Shown here piece after piece: positions 10,030-20,783 of a stretch of 64,000 bases of DNA. The stretch comes from Edolisoma coerulescens (Eukaryota > Chordata > Aves > Passeriformes > Campephagidae). Each line of letters starts with the position of its first letter. The stretch's first letter is position 1. The stretch is from contig VWZW01007069.1 of assembly GCA_013397115.1 (NCBI GenBank), positions 605,577 to 669,576 of the forward strand. Reading direction: 5' to 3'. Position numbers and translations under genes: made by a program. The notes beneath the pieces are model-generated. The model saw nothing but the letters and a program-made list of their open reading frames with translations, was not told the origin of the DNA and made no database searches.

Positions 10030-11688
10030 CCCCGTGGTAGCACAGTCTTGCCTCTGAGCCACTTCTAATGCTTTACTCCAGAAAACAAATCTTGTTCAAC
10101 AGCTTGAGCACTGCTTGGCTGTGTGACAGCCAGCTGCTCTGGCAGGTCACTGGGAACAGTTTGTTGCACGATCTCTGCAGTTTCAGGGAGGAGAAGCTTC
10201 CTCATAGCTGAGAGCAGCAGTGAGTGAGGAGTTCACGTGCTGTGATGCACCTACAGAAGACAGGCCCATGTCAGATCCATCCCTGCCGAGGCCTCTGTGG
10301 CCATTTGCGTGGGGAATAGGTCACCTCTGGCTCCAGCCTTTCCCCGACAAACCGGCAAAGGAGGGCAAAGCAAATCCTCCAGCTCACAGCTGCAGGGATC
10401 TTCCTGCAGAATTGCCTGTGCAAGAAGGGCCGGGTTTTGGGTGTGCTCCCCTTGGGTGGCACCAAGCCCAGTATTGTGCGAGCTCCCGCTGAAGCAACAT
10501 GCGGGAAGTGGTGTCAGGGGGATGCCGGCCCGGGGAAGCAGGGGGATGAAAGTGGGACCTCGGGGATGGGTTGTCCATCATGCAGCAGGCTGGTGGTGGT
10601 GACTATGGGAAGAGCTGCTGATGGTGGGTTTGGGTTGGATTTGGGATGGGTTGAACTGAAACCACAGGTTGGTCCAGCTAGAAGGATCTGCTCTGATTTG
10701 CTGGGTGCTGGTTCCTGTGATGGTACCCAACTGCTGCAAGACTTCTGAATTTCCACATGCCATTAAAAGTCAGGACAAAATGTTGATGGAAACATTTTCT
10801 CAGAAGCATAAAGTTAGTGTTACACGGATGGCTTTTCTTGGTGTGCCCTAAAGGCTCCCCTTACCCTGCCAGCCATCCTCCTCTGCAGCCCATGGCTGTT
10901 GCCTCCCTTCCCTGGGTCCAGAGCAGCTCAGATGGAAGTGCCCCATTTTCCTGTGCCCAAGCAACTCTGCAATGTGTGCTGAAATCAAAACACCTCCTCC
11001 CAGGTCACAGAGGTCACACTTTGACCCACCAGCTTTTAGCAACAGTGACCACTCAGCTGCAGTAACTTTTTGGAACCTAAGAATGCTTTAACCACTCCCT
11101 TGAGTAAGTCCTTAACAATGTGATGGCAAAGCTTTCTTCTGTGCATCACTCTCGTTACACAGCCTGAATGTTTGGGCTTGTGGATTTCATTGTTATAGTC
11201 CAGAGATTTCAAATTAACTTCTCAGTTTATTAATTCAACTATTTATGTGAAGGCAAGGAGATCTTCCACACAGCTTGGGGAAGGAACAGTTAACTGCTGG
11301 CCAACCCAGCTGCAAACCCAGGGATCCCACCAATGTCTCCAGACCAACACTGCTGCTGTGCTTTACTTTACTCCGTGTCCTGAGGCCACCGAAATCATCC
11401 AAAGGCCAACAGGGAGATCCTGGGAGACGAGCATTTCCCACCAGTGCAACCCTGACATGGTGAACTCTGGCACCTGGTCCCCAGCCTCTGCCCATCCTCC
11501 ACCCAGTGCAAATGCACAGGGGCCCGCAGGAAGCCGCAGAGGTGGGGCCGCTGTGTGTTCTTCCTCAGTGCTTCAGGACTGGTAGAACAGCTCTTAGAGC
11601 ACAATTTTACTTGGCACAGCCTGGTTTTGTAATGAAAGAAATAAATAAGTGCCATCCTGCTCTGCTGGAAGGTTGAAGTGTTTCCTTT

Positions 11689-11704
11689 CTTTTTTTTTTT
11701 TTTT
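11689..11704. repeat. T homopolymer
   Basis: This is a run of about 16 T. It lies in a WDPCP intron and shows no attached SINE body. Confidence 0.8.
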
Positions 11705-12561
11705 AATGATCTGTTTGCACTGAGGCCAAACACTGAATACTTTGGCCTCAAAAATAAAAGTTTAAACAGGACTTGTAATTGGGAGGAGGCTAAAACACAG
11801 GCGCTCATGTGCCTTCATCCACACCGCCACGAGATTTATTTTATCATTTGTTATATTTTATTTTATACTTTTATTTTAGTTTTTCCTTTAAAGTAGAACT
11901 GAGGAAGCGCGCTTGTGCTGCGTGCTGCTGACTCATCAGCTCTGGAGAGAGGCTCGCCCTGTATCTGTGTTCTGTGTGCACCCCCACTGACTCCCAACCA
12001 CCTGGGATCCCAAACCAGGCCGGGAGGGAATGTCCCCCTGGCAGATGAAGGATCTGGGGGACAGGATAGGGTTTCCCTGCCCACATGGAAGTCTTCTCCT
12101 CCTCTCCCTCCCCAGCGAGTTTCCTGCAGGCTGGAAGCGTGGGAGCCCATGTGGGAGAGGGAGGAGGACAAAGGCCTGGAGGCTGGCGGTGTGGGAAGGG
12201 ATGGACTACCTCTACTGGCAGCACCTCACAGTTAAATCAGTTCAGAATTATAATGAAACCACAGGGTAGCATCTCACTCCTCTTCCCTGCAATCTTCCTC
12301 CTGGAAGTGCCAATCCAAGCGCTGGTTAGCTCATGTAAGACAAACGTGGATGGAGGACGAGACTTTTATGTGCTGTGCTCAATACAAAGCAGCAGGTGAA
12401 GCCCTACTCTAGCAGAACCGTACAGGAGCATTTCTACCAATTCCAGAAAGAGCCCTGCAGGCAGACAGCTTGCAGGGACAGGCTTGGGGAGTTTCAGGAA
12501 GCTTCAAAATAGAGTAAATAATAATAAGCAGAAATAAAATAATAAATCAGAAATGGGTTAC

Positions 12562-12590
12562 CTGCTCTGAAGGAATGGCTCTCATATTTC
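12562..12590 (-). CDS. WDPCP: WDPCP 29-nt microexon
   Basis: On the minus strand a T14 tract plus GAAG forms an acceptor, then 29 nt, then the donor GCAG|GTAACCC. The upstream exon leaves one nucleotide (G), so the exon reads G/NMRAIPSEQ and ends on a codon boundary. That is exactly the phase needed by the last exon, giving SEQ|ETGDSGTL. I recall human WDPCP as REQEIRDGGSL, so the EQE junction is conserved. The 29-nt length is the residue class (2 modulo 3) required to bridge the exons on either side. The acceptor uses AAG rather than the favoured CAG. The call rests on phase, splice sites and the short match, not on length. Confidence 0.68.
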
Positions 12591-14112
12591 CTTCAAAAAA
12601 AAAAAAAAGAAAACACAACAAAAACACCCAGCATGTTATTTACATTCCATTTAACTCACTGAAAAACCCAAACAAACAGAAGTATTAGGTAACTTTCACT
12701 TTTTTGATAAAACAAAGCTATTTTATATCATGTTATTCAATGGATGAATTAAAATACTTAATATATTGCTTATACAAGTCTATACACGTAGGATACATAT
12801 ATTTCCTCAAACACCACAACAAGTTAAAACAACCATGATTTTTGTGGATGAGGCAGTGTGGAGATGCAAGGCCAGCAGCAGATCGGGGATCCCATGCAGT
12901 CCCAGCTCGGTGGACAGCCGTTGCAGGAGTGGGATGGGCAGTCTGGGACAGTCGTGGCTGCAGGACGCCTCTCTCCCTGCAGTGGGGTAGCCCTGGGGTG
13001 GTGGGGCTGCCTGCCTGAGTGCTCTCCTCCTGTCTTGGGAGGGCTTTGCAGCCTGTGTGCTGCCAGGTTGCTGCAGGAGCTGCTTCAGGATGAGGCTTCA
13101 TGTTACAGCTTGAGCCGAATTAACAGCTGCCAACATCAAAAAGAAGTCCTGCTGCAGGCAGTGTCCTTCTGCCCCTTGCTTGGTGCTGTCTGTGGTGTCT
13201 ACTAATCCCCACACAGGGCAGGTTGGTTCATGGGATGGACAAAAGCCCACGGGAAAGAAAAATAACAACTATTTTTGGGTTGGGTTAACATGCTGTCGGC
13301 TCCCTGCATGGTCCCATGGATGTGGGGGGAAGAAGGAGGCAAGGGGGCAGCAGGACTGTCCCACTGCGACAGTGACAAGCTGCTAGTTCAGCTTCAAGGT
13401 GGAAGTGTATCCATAACTGGCTTGTTTGAAATGATCTCGTTCAGCTGTGGCTGCAGGAACCACCTCACCTCCCTGTGCATGGAGACTGGCTCCGCTCCTA
13501 CCCACCTGTCAGTACAGCGATGGGACACCCGGACAGGGCAGGAGATAGAAATCCTCGTCTCGCCCCTTGTGCAAACACTCTGACCTGTCCCTGCCTGGCT
13601 GCCTTCACAGGACAGCTCTTTAACCATGACCTTCTCCTGCTGGGCTGCTCCTCTGCTGAACTGCTGCTCTCCCTGGGCTCTGCTCTGATGGGGATGCCAG
13701 GCGCTGCCGAAGCAAGGCAGCCGCCTTCGCCTCCTCCAGAACCCCACAGAAGCCATGCGTGCTGCTGCTTCCCAAGCCATGGAAGCGGAGAGGCTCTGCT
13801 GCTGCTGGCTCCTGCACAGAGTAACAGAGCCACGATGGCTGAGAGTAACAAACCCTGCCTGTTTTTGTTAAATCACGGATACAGCTGCAAGATAAGGAGA
13901 TGCAGGTGACTTGGTTGACTTATTCTACCTTCCATGAGCCAGCAGCTGAGTCCTCCTGCCTCCCCCTGCTAGGAACACAGAAACCAAGCTCATGCTGCAA
14001 TGGCACTGCCTTGTTTTTCCCTCTTGGACACAAATGAATTTTCAAGATATGAATTACCAATATTTCTAGCTTCATCCCCTTGAGCATATTTGAAAGAGAC
14101 TTGCTCACTTAC
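12591..14112 (-). other. WDPCP: WDPCP intron
   Basis: This 1.5 kb intron has donor GTAAGTGAGC at 14112 downward and an acceptor with the T14 tract just above 12590. Open frames at 13.2-13.9 kb on both strands overlap each other and resemble no family. I see no repeat of note other than the A14 run (+ strand) that forms the acceptor tract. Confidence 0.6.
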
Positions 14113-14198
14113 CTTTCTGGCTGCTGGAAAAGGTTTTCCTGATCAGAGAGGTGGTGTGGTCATCTGCTCCAGGCTCAGTGTCCTCTGCCAGTCTGTGG
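14113..14198 (-). CDS. WDPCP: WDPCP coding exon (fast-evolving C-terminal tail)
   Basis: This 86-nt minus-strand exon completes the AG|C codon from the preceding exon and reads SHRLAEDTEPGADD, then HTTSLIRKTFSSSQK, leaving one G. The donor AAAG|GTAAGTGAGC is strong. The acceptor TTTTGTTTTCCAATACCCACCAG is reasonable. A second AG six nucleotides in (CCACAG) would remove two residues without changing frame. Similarity to the human region (THRHILQQRIL... in my recollection) is limited to the HR at the start and general polar character. The evidence is mainly position, phase and splice sites. This acidic, serine-rich tail is probably disordered. Confidence 0.6.
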
Positions 14199-14750
14199 CT
14201 GGTGGGTATTGGAAAACAAAACAGAAGTGATAGAAGGGGAGGGAGCAATGACTGCAGAGTTGGGGAGACACTGCAGAGCAGAGCAAAGCTGTTCTGTTTG
14301 TTTTCTATCTTTTCAAGTATACAGCAGCCTGTGTAATTTCCTGGCTACAAACTGCAGCTCTTTTCTATCAGGTGCCAGTAGGTTTGTTGACTGAGCGTCA
14401 CTAGGATCGCTCATTTGGCCGTGCAGTCGCTCCACCACTGTCCTGTCATTCAAAGATGAGGTATAAAGCTGGTGTTTTTTGGAGCAATTACAGTTTTGTT
14501 AAGCAGGACAGGCTGGGGATGTGCAACACACATAGCAGGCACCAGGCGCTCTTGGCAGCCCTGCATGGAGGAAGTTGGGCAGATGCCAGAAGAGGAGGAT
14601 ATCAGACCCAAAATACAGCACTGATTTTCTGTAATTTTTGTCCCTACAGCCCTTTCATCACTGAAACCCAAGTTGTGAAGGAGGTGCAGGGAGGAAAGCA
14701 CCAGCTATGTGTTATGGAAAATGCAGATGGATTTTTTGGGGGTTTTTTGG

Positions 14751-14771
14751 TTTTGTTTTGTTTTGTTTTGC
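14751..14771. repeat. (GTTTT)n short tandem repeat
   Basis: GGTTTT is followed by repeated GTTTT units ending in GCT, preceded by T and G runs. It is intronic low-complexity sequence. Confidence 0.8.
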
Positions 14772-16019
14772 TAGTGTTGGTTTCTTCACTCATCATTGAT
14801 CTCTGCTTACACAGGCATGTGGAAAGGCAATCCATTCCCAGTGCAGTGGAACTGGAAACCTGGAGGCCATGTTGTGCCATCTTGGCTTGCTGACTCACCG
14901 CTCGTCCTGCCATCTACAACCTGCCAAGCGCTTGGTGAAGTCCAAGGGAGCATTGCCTTAACCAAGAATGAGTCAAGTAGAGAAAATAAACTAAACATCC
15001 AATGCCAGGCCAACTGGGAATGCTTTTGGGAGGATTCTCATCATATGGGTAGCTTTTCCTCCTCTGTAGATGTAGTCATGTTGGACTCAAGTAGTGTTTT
15101 ACTCAAGGGTGGCTTTCAGGTATGACAGCGGTGTAGCTGTGAGAATAAAAATGGGAATGCTTTTGTGCAGCACCCAGTTTCTTCACTGCCACAGTGCGAA
15201 ATCTCACTCAGCTTTGATAATACAAATAATACATTCCAGGTATAAAAAGCCCTTTTTTACTGATGAGAACATAAACAATTAAAGAAAAAGCTCAGATTTT
15301 GCCTGTGCCTTTGTCTTCCCACTACCAGTTGGGCGACAGCTATGCAAGCAGCTGGGCATATGCAAAGCAACTAAAAGCACCTCTCCTCATCAGCTTTCTC
15401 TAGACATTTTTAAGCTGCAGTAACTCTCCCATCACACTAAGCTTTATTGGTTCAGTGTAAGAAACTAAGAAACCTCATTGGAGACCAGATTATGCTGGTT
15501 GCAAAAGCGGGAGGATTCTTCTGGTCTTCGACCCCATTATCTCCTCCGTAGTGTCTTGATCAGCTTTCTTACACACGGCCTCGGATTCTGCCGAGACCTG
15601 CAAATTGCTTTTTTGGCTGCCAAATTGCCATAACCCTTCTATTTTTATATTCTAAAAGAGCTTAAAACCCTCCATCCTCTTTGGATGTGTCTTTAAAATT
15701 GACCAGTACTGGGAGGATTTCATGTATATCCGAAGGCTTAGAAGAAGATGTTACCTCTACTGAGCTTCTAGTTTTACAGTCAACAGACATGAAAAGCCCA
15801 GCGGGGATAAAAGGAACTTAACCAGTTCTGTCTAATGCATATAAATCTACCTAAGAGCTCAAGGCACTGGAAGTACTCAATGCACTACATTTATCTGAGT
15901 CTAAGATACAGAAATGGGTCTTCAGCCCACATGCCACATGTCCCATTTTGATGCCAAGTTAATATGAATTAAGAGACTGAGATGAATAAACAAGGTCAGT
16001 CTGGGCTGGGCCAAGTTGA

Positions 16020-16370
16020 ATCAATGTAAAATAATTGTCAGTATTTTCTGTCAGCAACGCTGGTTTATCTTGGCTCAGGATTCTCGGTGCTATAGATTAT
16101 AAAATGTTTTCAGTGGAACAGTTGGCAGACATTTTATTGATTTTTCTTTGTTTTGTGAATGCTGAAAAAATTTCCATTAAGTATACATGCCGTTCATGTG
16201 ATGAAGCCAAATTGCTTTTTCAAACTTTTCTTTCTTCAAGTGTGCTAATGCGTTAATACATTAGCAATCTAATTTAATCAAGAGGACCTTTGTCTAGAAT
16301 CAAGAGGCCATGGCGCACACCTCGATGCATCTCGAGCACTTACGGGCTAAGAAGAGTTAATTTTGTGTTT
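16020..16370. promoter_or_regulatory. Candidate conserved non-coding element in WDPCP intron
   Basis: This non-repetitive, AT-leaning stretch has homeodomain-type AATTTAATCA and a SOX/TCF-type CCTTTGT (16287-16293). It shows no coding pattern and no resemblance to interspersed repeats I know. The call as an enhancer-like element is inference from composition and motif clustering only. Confidence 0.3.
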
Positions 16371-16539
16371 TCAAGGTGCAGTATGCACCCTGGCTGATTA
16401 ATTTGCCCCTCTGAATTTGGTAATGTATTATCTCAGTTTTACAGAGGTAGAATTCGAGAGTGCAACTTTGCACAAAGCCATCTGTACCTGCCTGCTGCTG
16501 CATTCTTGAGGCACATGAAGCTGCTGGGCTGAGCAGTGG

Positions 16540-16588
16540 CAGAGTGAGAAGGAAGAGAAGAAAGAGAAGGAAAGAGAGGGAAGGCTGC
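16540..16588. repeat. Polypurine GA-rich tract
   Basis: Nearly 50 nt are almost exclusively A and G (GAGAAGGAAGAGAAGAAAGA and similar). The tract lies within a WDPCP intron. Such tracts can adopt triplex structures, but nothing here shows function. Confidence 0.75.
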
Positions 16589-19500
16589 AGCAACCAGGCA
16601 GGAGCAGCACTGCTGAGCTGCTGGATCCTGACACGAATTTCCTACACCACATCACCACATCCCTGCATTGCACCTATTAATAGAGTTAATTTGGAACTCA
16701 AGACTGCTCAGGCAGATAGAGCAGCTGGTAGGATTACACCTGGATCTGGCAGATGTTCTTTCTCAGCCTATATTCCTGCTATTTTAAGACTGGGTTTGCT
16801 TCCTCGTTAAAGAGGAGTTTTGAAAAAGGTGGAAGAACAAACAGAAGTGCCATAACGGTGATGAATGCTTACTTTAATGGCACAGAAGAGTCAAGTAGGA
16901 GTAAGAAATCCATTTAATGTTGTTTTTTATGTGACACACAAAAGGGGATGCTGGCAGATAACTCTAATTCCCTCCCTCTATGTTGATTTGATAACCAGCT
17001 TACACAGATCTGAAAGATGCTGTAAAACATTCTAAGGTTTGGTCAGTGATGCTACAGATTCAAAATACGCAGACATGCTCATGAGCTTAAATAAAAACCT
17101 TGTAGAGAAGTAGGAATATGTGTATTTTTAAGTACATAATCAACAAGGAAGTTTTACAATAAAAATCACAGTGATGATAAACACTTTTGCCTTCTATCCT
17201 AATCACTTGTATTAAAATAATAGCCTAATTAAAATGGAATTTGTTCTGGTTTGGGGGATGGGGACTAGGTAGATGGATAATGAGCTATGAACCCCTCCAA
17301 CCCAGCTGCACACACATCCTGACACTGCCAACAAATGCAAGATATTTAAGCCCACAACACATTAGGGTAAGGAAAGAGAACGACACACTGATGGGGAGGA
17401 AACCCACCCTGCAGCTACCAAGGCCAGTGGCAGAGCAGTGAGCACAGGCACAGCTCTGTGTGACTCTGGTGCCAAACTCTGGCATGGTCACAGGCACTCA
17501 CTGGTTGACTCATCCAGAAATAAGCTGTCTCACAGGGAGTCGATCAGCTCCTTTGTGTGGCTGAGAGGATCAGCATGCTACCTTGGTCCTCTGAACAACA
17601 GCATCCAAAATATTCTCCTCAAGTCCAGGCTTCTGCTGCAGGGTTATGCTGATCAAAATGTTTTCATAAACAGATAACAAGAATAATGGGAGGACAAGAA
17701 TGGCCAGGCTAAAACATAGCTGACACTTGGAAGGAGAGAAGGCAATGGTCAATACCAATTGTAAGCCAGAGGTGAGATCTTTATCTTTATTATCTTTATC
17801 TTACAAAATTATTCACTGAGCTGTGCATTGTTGGTGGTGTTTAACTGTCCTTTTTATGCTAGAGTGAAAGAAATCAGGCAGCAAATGAAACGCTGCTTTC
17901 TGGAATGTTGTCCTGAAATCTTTACTGCCTGTAACTTTGTGTGTGCATGCCTGGCTCAGAAAGTTAGCGACCGCTCTCCACTGGCAGCAACGCTATTGCT
18001 GCTTCCATAAAACATCATGGAGTTAAATCAAGAATAAGTTCTTGAAGAAATAAACCCTTGAGATTGTTCTTTAAATGATTATTTTGTTTCCAGCCTTTTC
18101 CATCTGTTTGCTGTCCCTGCCTTCATCCTGGACTATGGCTATCCTGGTTAAGTAAAGGAGATGATGATGTGAAGAGTTAGTTGAAGTGATTTTTTAATCA
18201 CACAGCCTGAAAACTAGGCTCCAGTTATGCATATGCAGATGTCAAACACCCTGAAGGGCATCAGGAACAAAGTTTATTAAGCAAGTGTCTTCTGCTAGTC
18301 TTCACAGGGCCCTTGCTCAGGACCCCTGCCTAGGTGTAACTCATGAGATATGCCTCAGCTGTCCCAAAAGCTGAAACACAAGAAAGAAAGAAGTATGTGC
18401 TGGAGATGAGCTTCCAAGAAGTTGAGTGAAATGCAGATTTGGGACAGCATCTGGGACTGAGAGGGGTGGCTGTGTTAGAAATGCGGTAATGCAGTAATTG
18501 GTGTGACTAACTGGTACAAAGATGTAAAGCCAAGGCAGACAACCAAAGACTCTGAAAGAAGAAAGAACAGCCATTGGATACTCTTGCTGAACAACTGCGA
18601 AGTCCTGGTGTGGTGTCTTACAGGAACTTAAAGAACCACTGCTGCCCAGAGGAAGCCAATTACAAAACTGGAAATCTCTCGTAACGCTGGAGTATCTTGA
18701 ACAGAGAGATGAAACATTGCAACGACCGCAGAACAGGGAACAGCCCTATTTATGCAGGGTCCCAACACTAAAACTTCCTTTCTTTACTGAGATTTCTTCA
18801 CATGAAGAAGTCAGATGCAGACTTGGCAGCAGATGCATTGTAGAAGAGCAACTCTGTGAAACTGGAGGCAAACCAAGCCACAGTTGGGTGCTTGCAACCA
18901 TCTGTGGCTTTCTTTAAGCACAGGGAAGAAGTTGTTGGAGTCACCTGTGCCTCAGCAGGTGACCTTCCCAGCTGGCTGGTGTTGTCACAGGGAGTGCCTT
19001 CGAAACCTAAATTCTTGTTGGCAGGCTTCAAGCATCTGTGGCCAGCCAGGAGAGCCGTGAGAAGTTTTCTTCCATAGCATTGCAAGTGGCAATCAAAATC
19101 TCCGGCCTCTCCCGGTGGAGGTCAGCGGCATCTCCAGGCGTCCACAGGCGGAGGAGCTGGTGCACGGGTGGGAACTTGCTTTATGCTCTCCAACCAAAAG
19201 CCTTGGGAAATCCCAGCTGTTCGTGCAGCTCTGGCGATTGCAAGGAGCCACTCCTGAGGCTCAGCAGTTTATGGTGACCCACCTGGGTAGGTGCAGGCAA
19301 ACGTGGCCAGGTGGGGAGCCCAGGAGTCGGAGCAAAGTTGAACTCTCAATCTCTCTCCCGAGACGCCTGACGAAGGCAGATGTGGGACTGCCAGAGATGT
19401 GTGAGTCATAGCAACCTCCGAAAGGGAAAAGGTGAGCTGAAGGGAGGGAGGATAGCGTGTTTATACCTTGGGATCAGAGGCGTGTTGGGATTAGTCTCTG

Positions 19501-20389
19501 CTCTGGTGCACTGCTAAAGGAGCTCTTTTTATTGGAGCACTTGGAGAGCCCTCTGGAGACAACGCAGTCTGCAGCATGGAGACTGTCTTTATTATTTGTC
19601 CATATCAATACGGCGGTATCTTCATCCAAAAGTTAAGAAGGAATAACTGTGCACTGTATTTTTAAAGGCAGGCCCCACCTCCAAAGCCATTAGATAGCTC
19701 TGAAAGCTTTAGAGCGTGTCCTGTGTCCTAAAAATTGTGTGCAATGTATAAAATAAATACTTTACTAGTAGAGTGCAGCTGGTATATAACACTGAATACT
19801 GGAAAAGCTCAACGTCCCCATGTGAGGGGAGACAGAAAACTAGGTAACATGCAGATTTCCAGAAAGAGAAGGAAATGTGTGTTTTGCCCACATGAACTGT
19901 GTTCAGCACAGTTATGTACAAATGGCTGGGATGAATGCAATGTGGAAGTTCAATGCCAAGCTCACACCAGATATACTAAAAACATTCCTACATACAGTAG
20001 GCATAGAAAATAAAAATAAGTCAATATACTACTCACTGGGAACAAATAACTGTTTTTTTCTTTTTTACCGAGAATGCATTAAGAAAAATAAGAGAAACAA
20101 GTGCTTTTTGAATCTTCACAGAAGAGCTGTTTCTTTCTAATTTCCTATCCCTTGCAAGGTGGTGTGCAGTCATCAGAACTGTTGTTTCTCTCATAGCTAT
20201 GTTCAAGGTTTTAATCAACTTCAGGACAAGGGCGCTCTCAAAAGATCTTCCCAGGGGTTTTGATCACAGGCTAGAGATGTGTTTACAGAAATCTGCAAAG
20301 ACCATGTCATGTTTTTAAAACTTCTGTTCACCACTTCCAGCTATTAATTTGCTGCATTTCCATTGCTGTATTTCTCTTTTCTCCACATT

Positions 20390-20560
20390 CAATAAGCAAG
20401 GCTGCCTTTGCCCAAATGATTTAATTTGAAAATGGTTGTGCTAATGTGTGTTAAAAGCTTGCAAACTGTCTGTTTACGGAGATTTCTTTGTGTCTATACC
20501 ATGTCCTTTGGGCTTCCAGGTTTTTCTTAGTTCCTCCTTAGTGTCCTAACGTTTTATTGT
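20390..20560. promoter_or_regulatory. Candidate conserved non-coding element near WDPCP exon
   Basis: This compact non-repetitive segment contains AATGATTTAATTTG homeodomain-like cores and a forkhead-type TGTTTAC (20471-20477). It lies about 90 nt or more beyond the donor side of the 20648-20783 exon, so it is intronic on the gene strand. Inference only. Confidence 0.27.
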
Positions 20561-20647
20561 GTTTGCAGTCATGATGCAGACAACAACTGCAGTTGTCAGG
20601 AGGGTTCAGAATATCAAACACACATTTCAAAACTATTCACAACTCAC

Positions 20648-20783
20648 CTGCAGGAGCAGCTCTGCACTGGTGGTCTGTCATCAGGGCCGGGAGCAGGCGG
20701 GTTGCACCCTCCTCCCTGCTCTGGAGATTGGTCAGTGAAAGCTTCACAAGATGGGTCTTCTTCGTCTGACTGCCCCAGAAGTT
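20648..20783 (-). CDS. WDPCP: WDPCP coding exon (start of C-terminal tail)
   Basis: This 136-nt minus-strand exon takes the single G left by the 44994-45096 exon to make GAA and reads ELLGQSDEEDPSCEAF, then TDQSPEQGGGCNPP and PAPGPDDRPPVQSCSC, leaving AG. The ELLG start and the EAF further in match the human protein as I remember it (ELLGPLDRGDMLNEAF). The acceptor CATCTTAACAG and donor CTGCAG|GTGAGT are canonical, and both phases fit their neighbours. The acidic, proline-rich composition suggests a disordered tail after the conserved helical part. No other open frame here has comparable support. Confidence 0.87.

Larger units (their letters stand above)
6503..12561 (-). other. WDPCP: WDPCP final intron (between 29-nt microexon and last exon)
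   Basis: This 6.1 kb intron is flanked by GTAAC at the donor (12561 downward) and CCCCCACAG at the acceptor. It contains a weak CR1-like remnant near 9.5 kb, a 24-bp tandem repeat near 9.97 kb and a T16 run near 11.69 kb. Open frames on both strands are short and carry no recognisable domain. Confidence 0.65.
14199..20647 (-). other. WDPCP: WDPCP intron
   Basis: This 6.4 kb intron has donor CTGCAG|GTGAGT at 20647 downward. It holds a GTTTT simple repeat near 14.75 kb, a polypurine tract near 16.54 kb and a non-repetitive stretch at about 16.02-16.37 kb that looks like a conserved non-coding element. Open frames at 18.7-19.4 kb have no recognised family. Confidence 0.65.
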
